Shown here: positions 25,675 through 34,087 of the stretch, in pieces | How positions within the stretch are numbered: the first letter of the stretch is position 1 | How the letters are laid out: each line of letters begins with the position of its first letter | Source of the DNA: Bacteroidota bacterium | Lineage (GTDB): Bacteria; Bacteroidota; Bacteroidia; Bacteroidales; VadinHA17 | Reading direction: 5' to 3' | DNA length: 39,808 nt | Assembly: GCA_003250475.1 (NCBI GenBank) | Contig: QKGI01000158.1 | Span: 1 to 39,808, forward strand | Translations under genes and position numbers: made by a program | The notes under the pieces: model-generated | What the model was told of the DNA's origin: nothing | What the model saw: the letters and a program-made list of their open reading frames with translations, nothing else | Databases searched by the model: none

Positions 25675-27219
25675 TTATCTTTTATCATCAATGTCCTTAA
25701 CAAACCGCACTGACACTCCTGCTATGATCATGGATATCCCGCCAGAAACAAGAGCCAGCATCGTATTCCCGTGGAAGAGATGTTTGACCATGCTGCCGAG
25801 AATGCTGGCTGCAAGAATCTGGGGAATGACAATGAAGAAGTTGAATATGCCCATGTAGATACCCATCTTGTTATGCGGCAGTGAACCTGTCAGTATAGCA
25901 TAAGGCATTGAAAGAATGCTTGCCCAGGCAAGCCCTACACCCAGCATCGGCAGAACCAGGAGTCCGGGTGTGTGGATAAGGCTTATGGAGATAAGACTCA
26001 GCCCTCCCACAATAAGAGATATGGTATGTGTCAGTTTCCTTGAGGTAGCTTTTGCCAGCACCGGCAGGAGGAAAGCAACCACTGCAGCAAACCCGTTGTA
26101 TACCCCGAAAAGTACACCCACCCAGTTTGCACCTTCATTATAGGCCAGCGAGGTAGTGTCTGAAGTTCCATATATCTGCGAGGTGACGGCGGCAGTGGTG
26201 TATATCCATAGTGAGAAAAGGGCGAACCAGGTGAAAAACTGTACTATGGCAAGCTGTCCCATAGTGGAAGGCATACTCTTAAGGTCGGTGAGGATGCTGT
26301 TCATGCCATTATTGCCCTTCCCGGCGGATTTCAGGATGCCTGCCACAACCTGCAGGAGCCCGAACATTGCTATACCGCCGGTGACAACATAAAGCTCCTT
26401 CTCGAGATTAACCATGGACAGGAGATATGTAAGTATCAGGCCAACAGCAAGCCAGATAACCCCCGGGCTGTAGAAATTGACATGTTTTTCAGCCACGGGC
26501 TCAGTGGTTGATGAGTTCTGCTCTTCAATCATCTCCCCACGGGCAATCTTTTCGCCCTTTTCAAACTCCTCCAGCTCGGGAGGTGAATACTCTCTGGTCC
26601 TGAAAATTGTCCACAGTACTGCCAGGAGCAGGATGGCGGCGCCGATATAGAATGACAGCTTCAGGTTGAACGGGATCAGCTTACCCTCCGCAGGCACCTC
26701 CGGCACATTAAACCAGTTTGCGAGCATCCATGGCAGGAAGCTGCCAACGACCGCACCTATACCTATGAAGAAACTCTGCATCGCAAAGCCGGATGTTCTC
26801 TGTTCTGATGACAGCATGTCACCGACAAATGCCCTGAATGGTTCCATCGAGATATTTATCGATGCATCCATTATCCAGAGCATTACTGTAGCAAATATCC
26901 ATGATGGTGAGTTGGTGATGATTGCCAGGGCCAGGGTGGCAAGGATGGCACCCGTAAGGAAATAGGGGCGGCGACGCCCGAGCCGATTCCAGGTACGGTC
27001 ACTCATGTGCCCGACAATGGGTTGTACTAGCAAACCGGTTACAGGAGCGGCGATCCAGAGAATCGGTATATTGTCAATATCCGCACCGAGGGTCTGAAAT
27101 ATGCGACTCACGTTCCCGTTCTGCAGGGCAAAACCAAACTGGATGCCCAGGAAACCGAAACTCATATTCCAGATCTGCCAGAAGGAGAGCTGTGGCTTAC
27201 GCCTGTAGATCACATTCAT
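25675..27219 (-). CDS. MFS sugar transporter, probable maltose importer
   Basis: An inner-membrane protein of about 514 residues with around 12 hydrophobic segments and an acidic central loop ([18 protein letters not shown]). It is related to GPH/SUT-like sugar:cation symporters: [15 protein letters not shown] near the start and [17 protein letters not shown] between helices 2 and 3. The frame opens with TTG at 27249. I prefer ATG 27219, because a good -7 element (TAGGTTTG) lies at 27247-27254. As first gene of the operon with beta-PGM, GH65 and two GH13 enzymes, maltose or small maltodextrins are the likely cargo (inference from context). Confidence 0.92.
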   Translation of the reverse strand: MNVIYRRKPQLSFWQIWNMSFGFLGIQFGFALQNGNVSRIFQTLGADIDNIPILWIAAPVTGLLVQPIVGHMSDRTWNRLGRRRPYFLTGAILATLALAIITNSPSWIFATVMLWIMDASINISMEPFRAFVGDMLSSEQRTSGFAMQSFFIGIGAVVGSFLPWMLANWFNVPEVPAEGKLIPFNLKLSFYIGAAILLLAVLWTIFRTREYSPPELEEFEKGEKIARGEMIEEQNSSTTEPVAEKHVNFYSPGVIWLAVGLILTYLLSMVNLEKELYVVTGGIAMFGLLQVVAGILKSAGKGNNGMNSILTDLKSMPSTMGQLAIVQFFTWFALFSLWIYTTAAVTSQIYGTSDTTSLAYNEGANWVGVLFGVYNGFAAVVAFLLPVLAKATSRKLTHTISLIVGGLSLISISLIHTPGLLVLPMLGVGLAWASILSMPYAILTGSLPHNKMGIYMGIFNFFIVIPQILAASILGSMVKHLFHGNTMLALVSGGISMIIAGVSVRFVKDIDDKR

Positions 27220-27246
27220 TGTCTGTATACTGTTAGTTTTATTACC

Positions 27247-27254
27247 CAAACCTA
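27247..27254 (-). promoter_or_regulatory. -7 promoter element of the maltose transporter operon
   Basis: The minus strand reads TAGGTTTG, an exact TAnnTTTG, 28 bp before ATG 27219. A TTTC lies 20 bp upstream, close to the TTTG expected at -33. The LacI-type site at 27352-27361 is about 98 bp further upstream. Confidence 0.55.
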
Positions 27255-27351
27255 TAACTTACTCAAAATTAGTCGAAAATCCGGTTCCGCAATATCCTTT
27301 GATAGCTTCTTAAGCCTTATTTTTCGGGCGTTTGCGTTGTGTCAGTTATTT

Positions 27352-27361
27352 CAAACGTTTT
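27352..27361. promoter_or_regulatory. LacI-type operator ahead of the maltose transporter operon
   Basis: CAAACGTTTT matches the palindrome in front of susC at 9 of 10 positions, including the central CG. It is 133 bp upstream of ATG 27219. A related part-site, CGTTTGCG, lies at 27329-27336; the same 8 bases overlap the susC-side operator. Confidence 0.62.
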
Positions 27362-27434
27362 CGGCCTGAGGCATGATTTTTATTATATTTCGCTATTTAG
27401 ACTGATTCTAAATAGAGAAAATAACAAATGGCTC

Positions 27435-27465
27435 TTGGCTGCTGGCTGTTGCCTTAGTATATTTG
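27435..27465 (+). promoter_or_regulatory. Promoter of the fumarase gene
   Basis: TTG (27435-27437), then 20 bp, then TATATTTG (27458-27465), an exact Bacteroidota -7 element, 30 bp before ATG 27496. It also argues against the TTG 27463 start, which lies inside the element. Confidence 0.6.
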
Positions 27466-27495
27466 ATACTTAAAGTCCCCTTAAACAGCAAAATC

Positions 27496-29112
27496 ATGGC
27501 AGATTTCATTTATGAAAAGCCCTTCCAGCATGGGGAGGATAAAACAAAATACCGCCGTATCACCTCTGATCATGTACGTGTCACCGAATGTTGCGGAAGG
27601 AGGCTCCTGCAGGTTCAGCCTGAAGCTCTTAGACTGCTGGCGCAGCAGGCGTTCATTGATGTTAACTTCTACCTGCGGACGGCCCATCTTGAGAAGCTGG
27701 CAGATATACTTCGTGACCCGGAGGCAACTGATAATGACAGGTTTGTCGCATGGGTGATGTTGCGCAACACGGTCATCTCTGCCGAGGGGAAGCTTCCCTG
27801 GTGCCAGGATACCGGCACTGCCATTGTAATGGCATGGAAAGGTGAAGATGTTTTTACCGGCACTGATGATGCCCTGCACCTCAGCAGAGGTATATGGGAG
27901 ACTTACAATGAAAAGAACCTGCGCTATTCACAGATAGTCCCGGCCACGATGTTTGAAGAGAAGAACACCGGCAGCAACCTCCCGGCACAGATTGACATCT
28001 CAGCATGTCAGGGAAGTGAATACAGGTTTCTTTTTGTTGCAAAAGGAGGAGGGTCAGCCAATAAGACCTTTCTTTACCAGCAGTCGAAGTCACTTCTCAA
28101 TGAAGCCTCGCTGACAGCTTTTATCAGTGAGAAAATTAAGGATCTTGGAACCTCGGCATGTCCGCCCTACCACCTGGCCATAGTAATTGGCGGGACTTCA
28201 GCGGAGATGAATCTTAAGACTGTGAAGCTGGCCTCTGCTGGTTATCTTGATGACCTTCCCGAATCAGGCAATGGTTCCGGCAGGGCTTACCGCGACAGGG
28301 AGTGGGAGAAGAAGGTTGAGCTTTTATGCCAGGAATATGGCGTGGGGGCGCAGTTCGGAGGTAAGTATTTTGTTCATGATGTGCGTGTGATCCGCCTTTC
28401 ACGTCACGCTGCTTCGTGCCCGGTAGGTATAGGAGTAAGCTGTAGTGCGGATCGCAATATCAAGGGAAAGATAACCTCTGACGGCATATTCATTGAACAG
28501 CTTGAGACTGATCCGGGGAGATTTATGCCTGAGAAGGCTCCTGAGCTTGACAAACCTGTTGAGATCGACCTGGAACGTCCCATGAAGGAGATACTGGCGG
28601 AACTGACAAAGTATCCGGTGACAACCAGGCTGAGTCTCAGCGGAACATTGATCGTGGCACGTGACATGGCTCATGCACGTATCAAACAGATGCTTGATGA
28701 GGGCAAACCTATGCCTGAATACTTTAAGAACCATCCGGTCTATTATGCTGGTCCGGCCAAAACACCACAGGGTATGGCATCCGGTTCATTCGGGCCTACA
28801 ACGGCAGGCCGTATGGACGGTTATGTCGATCTCTTCCAGAGCATGGGCGGATCTATGATTATGCTGGCAAAAGGCAACCGTTCAGCCCAGGTAATCAATG
28901 CCTGCAGGAAGTATGGCGGGTTCTATCTTGGCTCGGTGGGAGGCCCGGCGGCAGTTCTCGCTGCCGAGAACATCATCTCGGTGGAAATTGTCGATTTTGA
29001 AGAACTGGGAATGGAAGCTGTCAGGAAGATCGTTGTGAAGAATATGCCGGCATTTATCCTGACAGACGATAAGGGGAATGACTTTTTTGATACATATAAC
29101 AAAAAAAGCTGA
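27496..29112 (+). CDS. Fumarate hydratase, class I (iron-sulfur)
   Basis: 538 residues from ATG 27496, a TCA-cycle enzyme that interconverts fumarate and malate with an oxygen-sensitive 4Fe-4S cluster. The cluster ligands should be Cys103 (CQDTG), Cys222 (SACPPYH) and Cys316 (GVSCSADR). Their spacing of 119 and 94 residues equals that of the structurally known Leishmania class I fumarase. The N- and C-terminal fumarase domains are fused in one chain, as in FumA/FumB. The frame begins at TTG 27463, but the promoter overlaps that stretch. It is probably monocistronic; no clear terminator was seen in the 213 bp that follow. Confidence 0.96.
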   Translation: MADFIYEKPFQHGEDKTKYRRITSDHVRVTECCGRRLLQVQPEALRLLAQQAFIDVNFYLRTAHLEKLADILRDPEATDNDRFVAWVMLRNTVISAEGKLPWCQDTGTAIVMAWKGEDVFTGTDDALHLSRGIWETYNEKNLRYSQIVPATMFEEKNTGSNLPAQIDISACQGSEYRFLFVAKGGGSANKTFLYQQSKSLLNEASLTAFISEKIKDLGTSACPPYHLAIVIGGTSAEMNLKTVKLASAGYLDDLPESGNGSGRAYRDREWEKKVELLCQEYGVGAQFGGKYFVHDVRVIRLSRHAASCPVGIGVSCSADRNIKGKITSDGIFIEQLETDPGRFMPEKAPELDKPVEIDLERPMKEILAELTKYPVTTRLSLSGTLIVARDMAHARIKQMLDEGKPMPEYFKNHPVYYAGPAKTPQGMASGSFGPTTAGRMDGYVDLFQSMGGSMIMLAKGNRSAQVINACRKYGGFYLGSVGGPAAVLAAENIISVEIVDFEELGMEAVRKIVVKNMPAFILTDDKGNDFFDTYNKKS

Positions 29113-29285
29113 CTATTTTTAACTAAAGGAATTCCCCGGTATCATCTCCCCATAAGGAACCAATTTGTTAAGAGAGAGGCCTCAGATCTCACTCCTTTAA
29201 TTTATATTACTATCAAAAAATCAATAAAAACATAAATTATAGATTAAAATATTAATCAAATAGCTCTTCGTACGATAAAAAATGA

Positions 29286-29293
29286 TATTTTTG
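29286..29293 (+). promoter_or_regulatory. Possible -7 element of the asnB promoter
   Basis: TATTTTTG matches TAnnTTTG, 32 bp before the asnB ATG. No TTTG or TTG was seen about 20 bp upstream, and the surrounding sequence is very A/T rich, so a chance match is quite possible. Confidence 0.33.
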
Positions 29294-29325
29294 CTCCCTT
29301 AAATTCATAAATCATTATTTGTCGT

Positions 29326-30990
29326 ATGTGTGGTGTTGTTGGAGTATTTGATCTCAAAGTGAAAGCGGAGGAGCTGCGTCCACAGGTGTTGGATATGTCG
29401 AAAAAATTGCGGCATCGCGGCCCTGACTGGTCAGGAATATATTGCGGTGAAAGGGCAATAATAGCCCATGAGCGGTTATCAATAGTTGACGTAGAGTCAG
29501 GAGGCCAGCCTCTTTACAGCCGTGACCGGCGGCTCGTGCTGGGTGTTAACGGTGAGATTTACAATCATCGTGAGATAAGACAACGTTATAAGGACAGTTA
29601 TGATTTTACAACAAAGTCAGATTGCGAGGTAATACTGGCCCTTTATGCTGACCTGGGCAATGATTTCCTTGATGAACTTAATGGCATATTCGCCTTTGTG
29701 CTCTATGATGAAGAAAACGACTGTTATCTGGCAGCCCGTGATCATATAGGCATTATCCCCTTTTATATGGGATGGGATATTTTCGGCAATTTCTACTTCT
29801 CCTCAGAGCTCAAGGCTCTTGAAGGCGTATGCAAAAAGATTGAAGTGTTTCCCCCCGGGCATTATTATTCAAGCATTGACGGCAAACTGACACGCTGGTA
29901 CAACCGTGCCTGGACATCTTACGAAAGTGTCCAGGGGAATGTTACAGACATAGATGCCATGCGTAATGCCCTGGAGAGTGCCGTCCACAGACAACTGATG
30001 TCTGACGTTCCTTATGGAGTCCTGCTGTCAGGAGGACTTGACAGTTCGGTTATCTCTGCCATAGCTAAAAAGTATTCAGCCCGTCGTATAGAGACTGATG
30101 ACAAGGCAGAAGCCTGGTGGCCACAGCTGCACTCTTTCGCCATAGGGCTCGAGGGATCACCTGACCTGGCAGCCGCACGAAAGGTGGCAGACCATATAGG
30201 CACTGTACATCATGAGATAAATATCACTGTTCAGGAGGGACTAGATGCTGTACGTGATGTGATCTATTTCCTTGAAACATATGATGTGACAACGGTCAGG
30301 GCTTCTACGCCGATGTACCTCATGGCCAGGGTGATTAAATCAATGGGCGTGAAGATGGTGCTCTCCGGTGAGGGTGCCGATGAGGTCTTCGGAGGGTACC
30401 TGTACTTTCATAAAGCCCCCGGACCCAGGGAGCTGCATGAGGAGACAGTCCGCAAGATAAGCAAGCTCTATCTCTATGACTGCCTGCGGGCCAACAAGTC
30501 ACTTGCTGCCTGGGGTGTGGAGTGCAGGGTGCCATTCCTTGATAAAGAGTTTCTCGACACGGCAATGACACTCAATCCAGCCGACAAAATGGCCGGTGAA
30601 GGACGAATGGAAAAATGGATCATACGGAAAGCATTCGAAAACTACCTGCCCGCGGATATCGTGTGGAGACAGAAAGAACAATTTTCTGACGGTGTGGGTT
30701 ATAACTGGATAGATACTCTCAGGGAGCTGGCTTCAAAACAGATCACCGATGAGCAGATGGCAACTGCAAGGTATCGTTTCCCGGTTAACACCCCTCTGAC
30801 AAAGGAAGAGTATCATTACAGGTCAATATTCTCGGAACATTTTCCTTCAGAGGCGGCTGCCTCGACTGTTCCTTCAGTTCCTTCCGTTGCATGCAGCACT
30901 GCAGAAGCGCTGGCATGGGACGAGGCATTCCGGAACCAGAATGAACCGTCAGGCCGTGCAATCAGGAACGTTCACATCAAATCATATTAA
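29326..30990 (+). CDS. asnB: Asparagine synthase (glutamine-hydrolysing)
   Basis: 554 residues, cytoplasmic; makes asparagine from aspartate, glutamine and ATP. The N-terminal Ntn glutaminase domain starts MCGVVGVF with Cys2 as nucleophile, and has HERLSIVD (48-55) and NGEIYN (75-80). The C-terminal ATP-pyrophosphatase domain has the PP-loop LSGGLDSS (234-241) and SGEGADEVFGGY. Length and layout match E. coli AsnB closely. A hairpin follows the stop, but its T-run faces the opposite strand. Confidence 0.96.
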   Translation: MCGVVGVFDLKVKAEELRPQVLDMSKKLRHRGPDWSGIYCGERAIIAHERLSIVDVESGGQPLYSRDRRLVLGVNGEIYNHREIRQRYKDSYDFTTKSDCEVILALYADLGNDFLDELNGIFAFVLYDEENDCYLAARDHIGIIPFYMGWDIFGNFYFSSELKALEGVCKKIEVFPPGHYYSSIDGKLTRWYNRAWTSYESVQGNVTDIDAMRNALESAVHRQLMSDVPYGVLLSGGLDSSVISAIAKKYSARRIETDDKAEAWWPQLHSFAIGLEGSPDLAAARKVADHIGTVHHEINITVQEGLDAVRDVIYFLETYDVTTVRASTPMYLMARVIKSMGVKMVLSGEGADEVFGGYLYFHKAPGPRELHEETVRKISKLYLYDCLRANKSLAAWGVECRVPFLDKEFLDTAMTLNPADKMAGEGRMEKWIIRKAFENYLPADIVWRQKEQFSDGVGYNWIDTLRELASKQITDEQMATARYRFPVNTPLTKEEYHYRSIFSEHFPSEAAASTVPSVPSVACSTAEALAWDEAFRNQNEPSGRAIRNVHIKSY

Positions 30991-31026
30991 AAAAAACGCA
31001 GAGACATTGTTTTCAATGCCTCTGCG
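30989..31026 (-). terminator. Terminator of the peroxiredoxin gene
   Basis: CGCAGAG (30997-31003) pairs with CTCTGCG (31020-31026), extended by CATTG/CAATG around a TTTT loop with one mismatch. On the minus strand it is followed by eight T. It lies 28 bp beyond the peroxiredoxin stop and directly abuts the asnB stop. Confidence 0.8.
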
Positions 31027-31053
31027 AATAAAACTTACGGATTCTGAAAGTGG

Positions 31054-31758
31054 CTATTTTTTAAGAATAGTATCAAGAACTTTCTGTTTGTCCAGTTTTT
31101 TGGTGCAGAAGAACCAGTCGTAACACTTCATTTCTTCTTTGCTCTCCATACGTTCCTTGGCAACGCCGCATGATCCTGCCGTTGGAACAATAACATCGTC
31201 ACCCGGTTGCCAGTCAGCAGGTGTGGCTACTGAAAAGGCGTCGGCAGTCTGCAGTGCTATAACAACCCTGTAGAGTTCATCGAAGTTACGGCCCATGCTC
31301 AGCGGATAATAGATAATGGTACGGATGATCCCTTTAGGATCGATCACAAAGACCGCCCTTACTGCCTTGGTTGTTGCTTCTCCGGGCATGATCATACCGT
31401 ATTTCTGGGCAACTTCCATGGTGATATCCTCAATGAGCGGGAACTTCACCTCAACATCCTTCATTCCCCTGTATTCAATCTTTTCCTTGATGGTACGCAG
31501 CCACGCAATGTGGCTGTATAGACCGTCGACAGACAGACCGACGAGTTTCGTGTTTGCCTTCTCAAACTTGTCTGCCATACTGGCAAATGTCATAAACTCT
31601 GATGTACATACAGGAGTGAAATCGGCCGGATGGCTGAAGAGAATCACCCAGCTTCCCGAATAATCTGCCGGGAAGTTGATCTGACCCTGTGTGGTCACAG
31701 CTTTGAATTCAGGTGCCTTGTCACCTATACGAGGCATTGCAAATGTTTTTTCTTCCAT
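31054..31758 (-). CDS. Peroxiredoxin, Prx6/archaeal thioredoxin-peroxidase type
   Basis: 234 residues, a thiol peroxidase that reduces hydrogen peroxide and organic peroxides. The peroxidatic Cys51 lies in PADFTPVCTSE. The long C-terminal extension carries Cys212 and Cys218 (CYDWFFC), spaced like Cys207 and Cys213 of the Aeropyrum enzyme, so a disulfide-relay mechanism is plausible despite the 1-Cys-like N-terminal half. An extra Cys197 is present. It is next to a Dps-like ferritin and a PerR-type regulator. The sequence AATGATTCT, shared with the putative PerR operator, lies 47 bp upstream. Confidence 0.94.
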   Translation of the reverse strand: MEEKTFAMPRIGDKAPEFKAVTTQGQINFPADYSGSWVILFSHPADFTPVCTSEFMTFASMADKFEKANTKLVGLSVDGLYSHIAWLRTIKEKIEYRGMKDVEVKFPLIEDITMEVAQKYGMIMPGEATTKAVRAVFVIDPKGIIRTIIYYPLSMGRNFDELYRVVIALQTADAFSVATPADWQPGDDVIVPTAGSCGVAKERMESKEEMKCYDWFFCTKKLDKQKVLDTILKK

Positions 31759-31845
31759 ATTGATTTGTTTTTAATAATTACTAAATAATACTTACACAGA
31801 GAGTAATGATTCTCAGGCAGGTCCCCTCAGGGACTTACCCGTGCA

Positions 31846-32346
31846 TTACTTCCTGTGCTCGATCATAAGATCAAAGTCCTCCTTAAGTGCAGTAAGGTCT
31901 TCCTCATGTTCGACCTCATCAGTCAGAATCTGGAGTATGATATTAAATGTTATGGGGTCACTTTCCCTTGTAATGTCAAGAAGTTTGTTGTACACCCTGA
32001 TGGCACACTGTTCTCCCTTGATATTCTGGTCAAGGATGACTGCCACGAAGGGGTCTTCCGGAGCGTCATACCCGCAGTTGGTGAGCTTTGTCCATTCCCC
32101 GGGCGAGAGAACGGGAGTACCGCCAAGCTGAACGATCCTGGTAACCAGGAGCTGTGCATGTGTCAGTTCCTCGGTTGCATGCAACTCAAGCTCTGCAATC
32201 ACAGCGTCTTTCATCGGTCCTTTTACCACTTTTGCCCCAATCCAGTACTGATAATAAGCCAGCCATTCATCTGCCAGAGCCTTGTTAAGGAGATTGAGTA
32301 ATTCATCAACATCCATTTTGACGATTGATCTTCCAGTTACTGCCAT
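31846..32346 (-). CDS. Dps-like (DPSL) ferritin-fold protein
   Basis: 166 residues, a four-helix ferritin-like bundle. Likely iron ligands are Glu27 (ADEWLAYYQYW), Glu60 and His63 (EELTH), Glu112 (GEQC), Glu144 and His147 (DEVEH), a bacterioferritin-like set. Cys91 and Cys114 are spaced much like the disulfide pair that marks the DPSL group, described from Sulfolobus, Pyrococcus and Bacteroides fragilis. Such proteins form 12-mers that oxidise and store iron with peroxide. Its place between peroxiredoxin and a PerR-like gene supports an oxidative-stress role. The ATG at 32346 is preferred; ATG 32316 is possible. Confidence 0.87.
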   Translation of the reverse strand: MAVTGRSIVKMDVDELLNLLNKALADEWLAYYQYWIGAKVVKGPMKDAVIAELELHATEELTHAQLLVTRIVQLGGTPVLSPGEWTKLTNCGYDAPEDPFVAVILDQNIKGEQCAIRVYNKLLDITRESDPITFNIILQILTDEVEHEEDLTALKEDFDLMIEHRK

Positions 32347-32430
32347 AAAAATTCAGATTTAAGATTTATAATTAAAGAAATGTTATTTCCGTTTGCCAGC
32401 CACCGGCCCCCTCTTTCCTCAGTAGCAAAC

Positions 32431-32449
32431 CAGGCAGGTCTCCTGCCTG
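32431..32449 (-). terminator. Hairpin after the PerR-type gene, possible terminator
   Basis: CAGGCAGG and CCTGCCTG form a perfect 8-bp stem with a 3-nt loop. On the minus strand only GTTTGCT follows, so the T-tract is poor. It lies between the regulator stop (32477) and the DPSL gene. Confidence 0.5.
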
Positions 32450-32476
32450 CTATTTTAAATTTCCCGGGGCACCTCA

Positions 32477-32929
32477 TTAGTTCCCCTTTCCTTTCCTGTC
32501 CTGAGCCACCTTCCTTGTTGTATACCGGCCCACAATCTGTAGTTTTATATCTTCTATCTTAAAGTCGGGAATCCTGTTTTTTTCAAAGTATTCGTAAATC
32601 ATCCCTGTCAGTTCGCTGTCGTAGTAATCCTCTATACTGTCACAATATGCACAGTAAATATGGTGATGGTCGTCTTTCTCCGCGTCATAACGGAGTAGCC
32701 CGCTGTCTGTCTTTACCCTTTTCAGGATGGCCCTGTCAACCAGGGTCTCGAGGGTTTTATATACTGTACCTGTTGCTATTTCAGGGTGTTTTTGCCTGAT
32801 GAACCGGATGACTTCCTCTGCTGTCGGATGGTCTTTGAGGAGATCCACCGCCTCAAATACAGCAAGCCTCTGGGGCGTGACCCTGAGCCCGCTCGCACGA
32901 AGTTTTGTCCTGTAATCTTCCGGGTTCAT
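32477..32929 (-). CDS. Fur-family regulator, PerR-type
   Basis: 150 residues from ATG 32929; the frame is open to 32974, but the promoter and operator occupy that stretch. A winged-helix DNA-binding half (RVTPQRLAVFEAV ... GTVYKTLETL) precedes a dimerisation half. The regulatory-metal ligands of Bacillus PerR, His37, Asp85, His91, His93 and Asp104, align without gaps to His34, Asp82, His88, His90 and Asp101. The Asp at the last site marks PerR rather than Fur. Only one structural CxxC remains (Cys93, Cys96); the C-terminal CxxC is absent. Its neighbours, peroxiredoxin and DPSL ferritin, are typical PerR targets. It is divergent from the ECF sigma gene. Confidence 0.91.
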   Translation of the reverse strand: MNPEDYRTKLRASGLRVTPQRLAVFEAVDLLKDHPTAEEVIRFIRQKHPEIATGTVYKTLETLVDRAILKRVKTDSGLLRYDAEKDDHHHIYCAYCDSIEDYYDSELTGMIYEYFEKNRIPDFKIEDIKLQIVGRYTTRKVAQDRKGKGN

Positions 32930-32934
32930 TAGAC

Positions 32935-32957
32935 AAGAATGATTCTTAACAAAGAAT
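32935..32957. promoter_or_regulatory. Putative PerR/Fur-type operator (three half-sites)
   Basis: AAGAATGATTCTT (32935-32947) is a perfect 6-1-6 palindrome like Fur-family boxes. A third half-site AAGAAT (32952-32957) follows, itself inverted relative to the middle ATTCTT with a 4-bp spacer. The sites cover the expected transcription start, just downstream of the -7 element and 6 bp upstream of the regulator ATG. Autoregulation is inferred. Confidence 0.6.
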
Positions 32958-32960
32958 GAA

Positions 32961-32991
32961 CAAAGATAAAACAAAAAGATATAAAATCAAA
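32961..32991 (-). promoter_or_regulatory. Promoter of the PerR-type gene
   Basis: The minus strand has TTTG (32988-32991), a 19-bp spacer, then TATCTTTG (32961-32968). Both elements and the spacing match the Bacteroidota primary-sigma consensus exactly. Confidence 0.75.
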
Positions 32992-33253
32992 AAAAAAGCG
33001 CTTGTATCATACCAGGGTGCCGCCGGAGATGTGCAGAGCTAAATAGTATAGAGCTTGTCGGTCAGGCTGAGCATAATCTCGTTGACGTTCTCCCTCTCTT
33101 TCCGTTATCAAAATTACATCGGGGAAAAGGGGATGTCAAATCTTTCCTGAAACACTTTTTTTTAATGTGGAAACCCTGAAGCTGAAATGAATTTGATGCC
33201 ATTGAATCAAAATTTTAAATTGTTTAACAGGCCCGGGTGAATAAAATTGATGT

Positions 33254-33901
33254 TTGTGGTTATTTTTGGGATCAATTTCCAGGGCGGTGGATCGCGACAG
33301 ACAATCATATGATCAGGAATTATGGAAATCTTTCCGGGATGGTGATGAAGAAGCCCTGGAGGGATTGTTCAGGGTCTATTATTCTATCCTGTTGAATTAT
33401 GGCCATAAGTTTACCATCAATAAATACCTGACCGAGGAGTCGGTCCAGGAATTGTTTGTAAAACTCTGGAACAAAAGAGTATCGATAGGTAGTACTGAAA
33501 ACGTCAAACATTATCTTTTCAAGGCATACCGTTCAATCCTTTTCAGGAAGCTGCAGAGGCAGGCAGCAAATGTTATGGAAAAGCTTGATGATGAAAAATA
33601 CGATTTCAGGATTGAGCTGGCCCCCGATCAGCAGATGATCGAGATAGAAAATGACGCCGAATTGCGGCAAAAGATTGAATCCGGTCTGGAGTCTTTGACG
33701 GCCAGGCAGCGCGAAGCCGTTTACCTCCGTTTCTACGAGGATCTTTCATATGAGGAGGTATCTGAGATCTTAAATCTAAATATCGGTGGCACCTATAAGC
33801 TGATATACAGGGCCCTTGACAGACTCAGGGACAAGCTGGGCCCGGTTTTTCTTGGAATACTCCTTTCGGGCCTGAGACTGCACTCCCTTTATTTATCCTG
33901 A
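33254..33901 (+). CDS. ECF-type RNA polymerase sigma factor
   Basis: About 200 residues with sigma region 2 (DQELWKSFRDGDEEALEGLF ... ESVQELFVKLWNKR) and region 4 (LTARQREAVYLRFYEDLSYE ... LNIGGTYKLIYRALDRLR). It belongs to the large Bacteroidota group paired with FecR-type anti-sigma factors. There is no in-frame ATG ahead of region 2: the frame opens at TTG 33254, and GTG 33287 is an equally good or better start because a TATTTTTG motif lies at 33261-33268. It should activate the SusC/SusD genes downstream when the anti-sigma signals. The C-terminal tail (FLGILLSGLRLHSLYLS) is hydrophobic. Confidence 0.9.
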   Translation: MWLFLGSISRAVDRDRQSYDQELWKSFRDGDEEALEGLFRVYYSILLNYGHKFTINKYLTEESVQELFVKLWNKRVSIGSTENVKHYLFKAYRSILFRKLQRQAANVMEKLDDEKYDFRIELAPDQQMIEIENDAELRQKIESGLESLTARQREAVYLRFYEDLSYEEVSEILNLNIGGTYKLIYRALDRLRDKLGPVFLGILLSGLRLHSLYLS

Positions 33902-34087
33902 CAAACAGAGGGAAAACATGATTTTAATTTCTCCCGGCGCATCGAAGAATAAGATGCTGCAGATTAAGATATTAACATGGGAGCCGTTGTCCATGGTACT
34001 GCGAGAATTGCATGACGGAAATAAATATCAGACATAAAATGGGATAAAATCCCTGACCAATGTATAATCATTTTAACAGGCAATATT

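Noticed and set aside
27463-27495. Upstream TTG start for fumarase.
   Set aside because: It falls within the -7 promoter element, and the conserved protein begins at MADFIYEKP.
29113-29325. Possible riboswitch or small RNA in the fumarase-asnB gap.
   Set aside because: A/T-rich sequence with only weak, short pairings; nothing matches a known leader.
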